Source of the DNA: Lysinibacillus sphaericus OT4b.31
GTDB lineage: Bacteria > Bacillota > Bacilli > Bacillales_A > Planococcaceae
Assembly (NCBI RefSeq): GCF_000392615.1
Contig: NZ_KB933398.1
Location: forward strand, 1,712,182-1,776,181
Direction: 5' to 3'
DNA: 64,000 bases
The position numbers and the translations under genes were made by a program. Positions within the stretch are counted from its first letter, which is position 1, and every line of letters starts with the position of its first letter. Below, piece by piece: positions 61,835-64,000 of this stretch. The notes beneath the pieces are model-generated. The model was given only the letters and a program-made list of their open reading frames with translations. It made no database searches and was not told where the DNA came from.

Positions 61835-62265
61835 TCACCACTCCTAAATGATAGTTGTGTCGTAATTTTGTGTCCATTAGTACTTTCAATATTAAATTTA
61901 ATAGATTTTGAATTCGTAACAGGAATTATTGAAAATGTATCAATGTTTATAGCGATAATTTCTCCATTACGGGTAACTGTGTTTGCTTCCATATCAAATA
62001 AATAAGTGTACTGTGTTGTATTGTCATTATTTTTAAAGGTTGAATCTGTCGTATCAAAAGTTGTTGTTCTCCTCATATCCTTCGTAATTATTTTTAAAAC
62101 GTAGGACAATTCCGTGAGTTGTTGATTATTGGCAAGCTGTTTTTTATTGGTTTCGGAACTAGAAACAAGGATGTTCATCAGTAAAGTAGACACGATGCCT
62201 AAAATCACAATAACAGCAAGTAATTCAACAAGTGTTAAGCCACGATTATTCTTCAGTATCTTCAT
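61831..62265 (-). CDS. Type IV pilin-like protein (PilW type)
   Basis: A 144-residue pseudopilin with the type III signal MKILKNNRGLTLVELLAVIV: Gly before the cleavage site, Glu at mature position 5, then a 20-residue hydrophobic helix. The rest is a small extracellular domain. Ten bases separate it from the preceding pseudopilin gene and it overlaps the following gene (ATGA). A prepilin peptidase is required but not in the window. Confidence 0.88.
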   Translation of the reverse strand: MKILKNNRGLTLVELLAVIVILGIVSTLLMNILVSSSETNKKQLANNQQLTELSYVLKIITKDMRRTTTFDTTDSTFKNNDNTTQYTYLFDMEANTVTRNGEIIAINIDTFSIIPVTNSKSIKFNIESTNGHKITTQLSFRSGD

Positions 62266-62275
62266 TGTTCTAAAC

Positions 62276-62728
62276 TCACTTCCGACTATAAATATTTTCC
62301 ATCTTACTTTTTAGCACTTCATCTTCGTATACTTCGATAATAATGTTATCTAATAATTCAAATTGACAACGACGTTTTATAGTTAGTTTGTAGAGCACAT
62401 TGTTTTGCTGTTTTTCAAAAAACCACACAGTAGAATAGTCATTTTCAGATGGGTTATAGCAAAGAGAGGTTTGCTGTGAGCCTGTACTTATGTAATTTAA
62501 TTTTGTAGCTAGCTGTTCTTCTGTGCTTCCTTTTATTTCTCTGTAAACGTTCTCCATTTCATTTTGTGCTAAATAAGTGGAATCGACAATCGTACTAGAG
62601 GTTTTAGAAGTTTTATTTGACTGAACAAAAAGTCCGAAAAATGAAAGCAAGATAATTGTGATTAATATAAGTGAAGCGACCACTTCAAGTAGAGAAAAGC
62701 CATTTTCATTTTTTAATATATTTTTCAA
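62276..62728 (-). CDS. Type IV pilin-like protein (PilV type)
   Basis: A pseudopilin of about 150 residues. The signal reads NENGFSLLEVVASLILITII, with Gly at the cleavage site and Glu5. I prefer TTG 62728 (MKNILKNENG), eight to nine bases after GGAAAGG; ATG 62734 is too near this site and ATG 62746 overlaps it. It is first of three genes. The mature part has two Cys that could form a disulfide. Confidence 0.85.
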   Translation of the reverse strand: MKNILKNENGFSLLEVVASLILITIILLSFFGLFVQSNKTSKTSSTIVDSTYLAQNEMENVYREIKGSTEEQLATKLNYISTGSQQTSLCYNPSENDYSTVWFFEKQQNNVLYKLTIKRRCQFELLDNIIIEVYEDEVLKSKMENIYSRK

Positions 62729-62746
62729 ATACATCAGCCTTTCCAT

Positions 62747-63078
62747 ATGTATTGAGTTGACATAAATTCTCCCGATTAACTGATTGCGTTAGTAATGGTT
62801 TTTCAATATCGATTGATTTTTAATATATTGATAGTGAAAAAGTGTAATTCTTATAGACTAGTAAAAAAGGAGTGTATATCGATAATATATCATTTATTCA
62901 GTTGTAAAGTAGTCTATTTTTCGAATTTTTTCGGTTGATTTTAAAAATAATATTGATAAATAGGTTTATAGTAGTGTCATAACCATTATTTTGTAGTATC
63001 CTTTAAAAAAGATGAGTATTTAGTATTAATTAAATACAATGCAGTAAATTTGATAAAAAACTAGATTGGAGGCAGGCT
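62747..63078. other. AT-rich divergent intergenic region
   Basis: About 330 bases between the pseudopilin operon (minus) and the VanW-like gene (plus). It must hold both promoters. I see no riboswitch or clear repeat. Confidence 0.5.
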
Positions 63079-64000
63079 ATGAAACGATACATACAAATAG
63101 CATGCTTGTTGATAGGTGCAATGCTAATAGTAGCGGTTTGTCTGCCGAATTTTGTGTTAAATGGCACGGTTTTCGCCAAGGAAGATAGCAAGGGATCCTC
63201 GATTGGTGGTATTGAAATCGAGGGCTTAAAAGCTTCTACATTAGAATCGACCTTACAGACAGCAATTACACAATGGCAATCGACAGCTGTCGTAGTAAGT
63301 GGCGGAAATACTTTTACAATGATAGACACCAATCAACTTTCTTTTGATATTTCAGCAGCAATCTCACAATATGAATTGCTGACAAAAAAACCATGGTATG
63401 CGTTTTGGCAGAAAGATAAAGTAGTGCATGTCCCAATTCCCGTCACAATAAATGAGACAATTATTCATCAAATCGAGTCAGTAGACATTTGGGAATCAGA
63501 AAAAACACTTCAGACGATTACGTCGCAGGCAAGTTATTTGCGCAATCATGAGATCGAAGCGGTCGTCAACGATACATTGATGCAAGCAGAGGAAAGACTT
63601 GGCTTTCAAGTAGCTGAAATACCTACGGATGTGCGTGGGATACGTGAAATTATTGCCTCTATCGAAGAAGTGGTTTTAGTACCAGATAAACCAGTGTCTT
63701 TTCTGTCTTTGTTAGGGGAACAAACAGGTGCAGTAAATGGAGCTGCTCTAAACTTCCTAGCGTCAACGCTTTATAGTGTTGTGCTTCAAACGGACTATGA
63801 AATAATTGAACGTCATTCACAACAGGTATTGCCTAGTTATTTGCAAGAGGGTATTGAGGCCGATGTCAATGTTGCGTTAAACAAGGATTTGCAATTTATA
63901 AACCGTTCTAAACATACTAGTAAATTGAAAACAACACTTGAAGGCAATCAACTAAAAATAGAAATGTTTGCTCCGACAAAGGACAAAGAAATTACCGTAC
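63079..64000 (+). CDS. VanW-like domain protein (partial, runs off the window)
   Basis: At least 307 residues are visible. ATG 63079 follows TTGGAGG. Residues 7-33 are a signal or membrane segment, after which GSSIGGIEIEGLKASTLEST begins a putative peptidoglycan-binding (YoaR-like) region. The later GAALNFLASTLYSVVLQTDYEIIERHSQQ is typical of the VanW domain. Such proteins sit at the cell wall. It is next to, and divergent from, pilus-type genes, as in several Gram-positive type IV pilus loci. The 3' end is outside the window. Confidence 0.85.
   Translation, partial: MKRYIQIACLLIGAMLIVAVCLPNFVLNGTVFAKEDSKGSSIGGIEIEGLKASTLESTLQTAITQWQSTAVVVSGGNTFTMIDTNQLSFDISAAISQYELLTKKPWYAFWQKDKVVHVPIPVTINETIIHQIESVDIWESEKTLQTITSQASYLRNHEIEAVVNDTLMQAEERLGFQVAEIPTDVRGIREIIASIEEVVLVPDKPVSFLSLLGEQTGAVNGAALNFLASTLYSVVLQTDYEIIERHSQQVLPSYLQEGIEADVNVALNKDLQFINRSKHTSKLKTTLEGNQLKIEMFAPTKDKEITV

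Overview
The window looks like a chromosomal segment of a low-GC, endospore-forming Bacillales bacterium, most likely Lysinibacillus or a close relative. This rests on AT-rich codon use, strong AGGAGG-type ribosome binding sites, sporulation genes (cotE, cotD, cwlJ), the Bacillus-type order miaB-ricA-cotE-mutS-mutL and miaA-hfq ... glnR-glnA, and a Bacillaceae-type palindromic repeat. The genus is an inference; no rRNA or other marker is present.

Layout. 1-110: 3' end of a group II intron. 524-4822: five-gene lantibiotic-immunity type ABC transporter with its own two-component system, preceded by an 11-bp direct repeat that probably binds the regulator. 5542-11911: seven tightly coupled genes (binding lipoprotein, cytoplasmic phosphatase-superfamily hydrolase, two permeases, ATPase, DeoR regulator, PHP phosphoesterase), probably import and breakdown of an organophosphate or phosphonate. 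12170-25772: core genes for tRNA modification (miaB, miaA), spore coat (cotE, with an apparent CTG start and a polyserine tail), mismatch repair (mutS, mutL), glycerol use (glpK, glpD, a lipase-like hydrolase), hfq and a rhodanese. 26473-28620: a cobalamin riboswitch and cobT, then a TRIC-type membrane protein. 29003-32209: a YnbB-like PLP enzyme and glnR-glnA, with a GlnR box and a sigma-A promoter.

Accessory regions. 32158-37986 is a decayed 5.8-kb integrative element inserted at the 3' end of glnA: 52 bp of glnA is repeated at both ends, three short CCACAA repeats lie inside each end, and an integrase tail remains. It carries a hydrolase, a truncated TetR gene, a zinc-ribbon protein, a LytTR/DUF3021 pair, a CPBP protease and a small gene pair behind two LexA-like boxes. 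42312-51250 is a second foreign block with two divergent tyrosine recombinases, a 0.4-kb hairpin-rich noncoding segment between them that looks like a structured RNA with its own terminator, and a recombinase / sce7726-like nuclease / sce7725-like / FRG-domain gene run that resembles a defence cassette.

Right part. A ClbS/DfsB-like gene, a second two-component system, cwlJ, an IS3 remnant, a lone phage holin, a DUF2339 membrane protein, three type IV pilus-like pseudopilin genes on the minus strand, and the start of a VanW-like protein that runs off the window. There is no rRNA, tRNA or CRISPR array. Gene starts were reassigned where the ribosome binding site or family alignment demanded it; each such case is explained in its entry.
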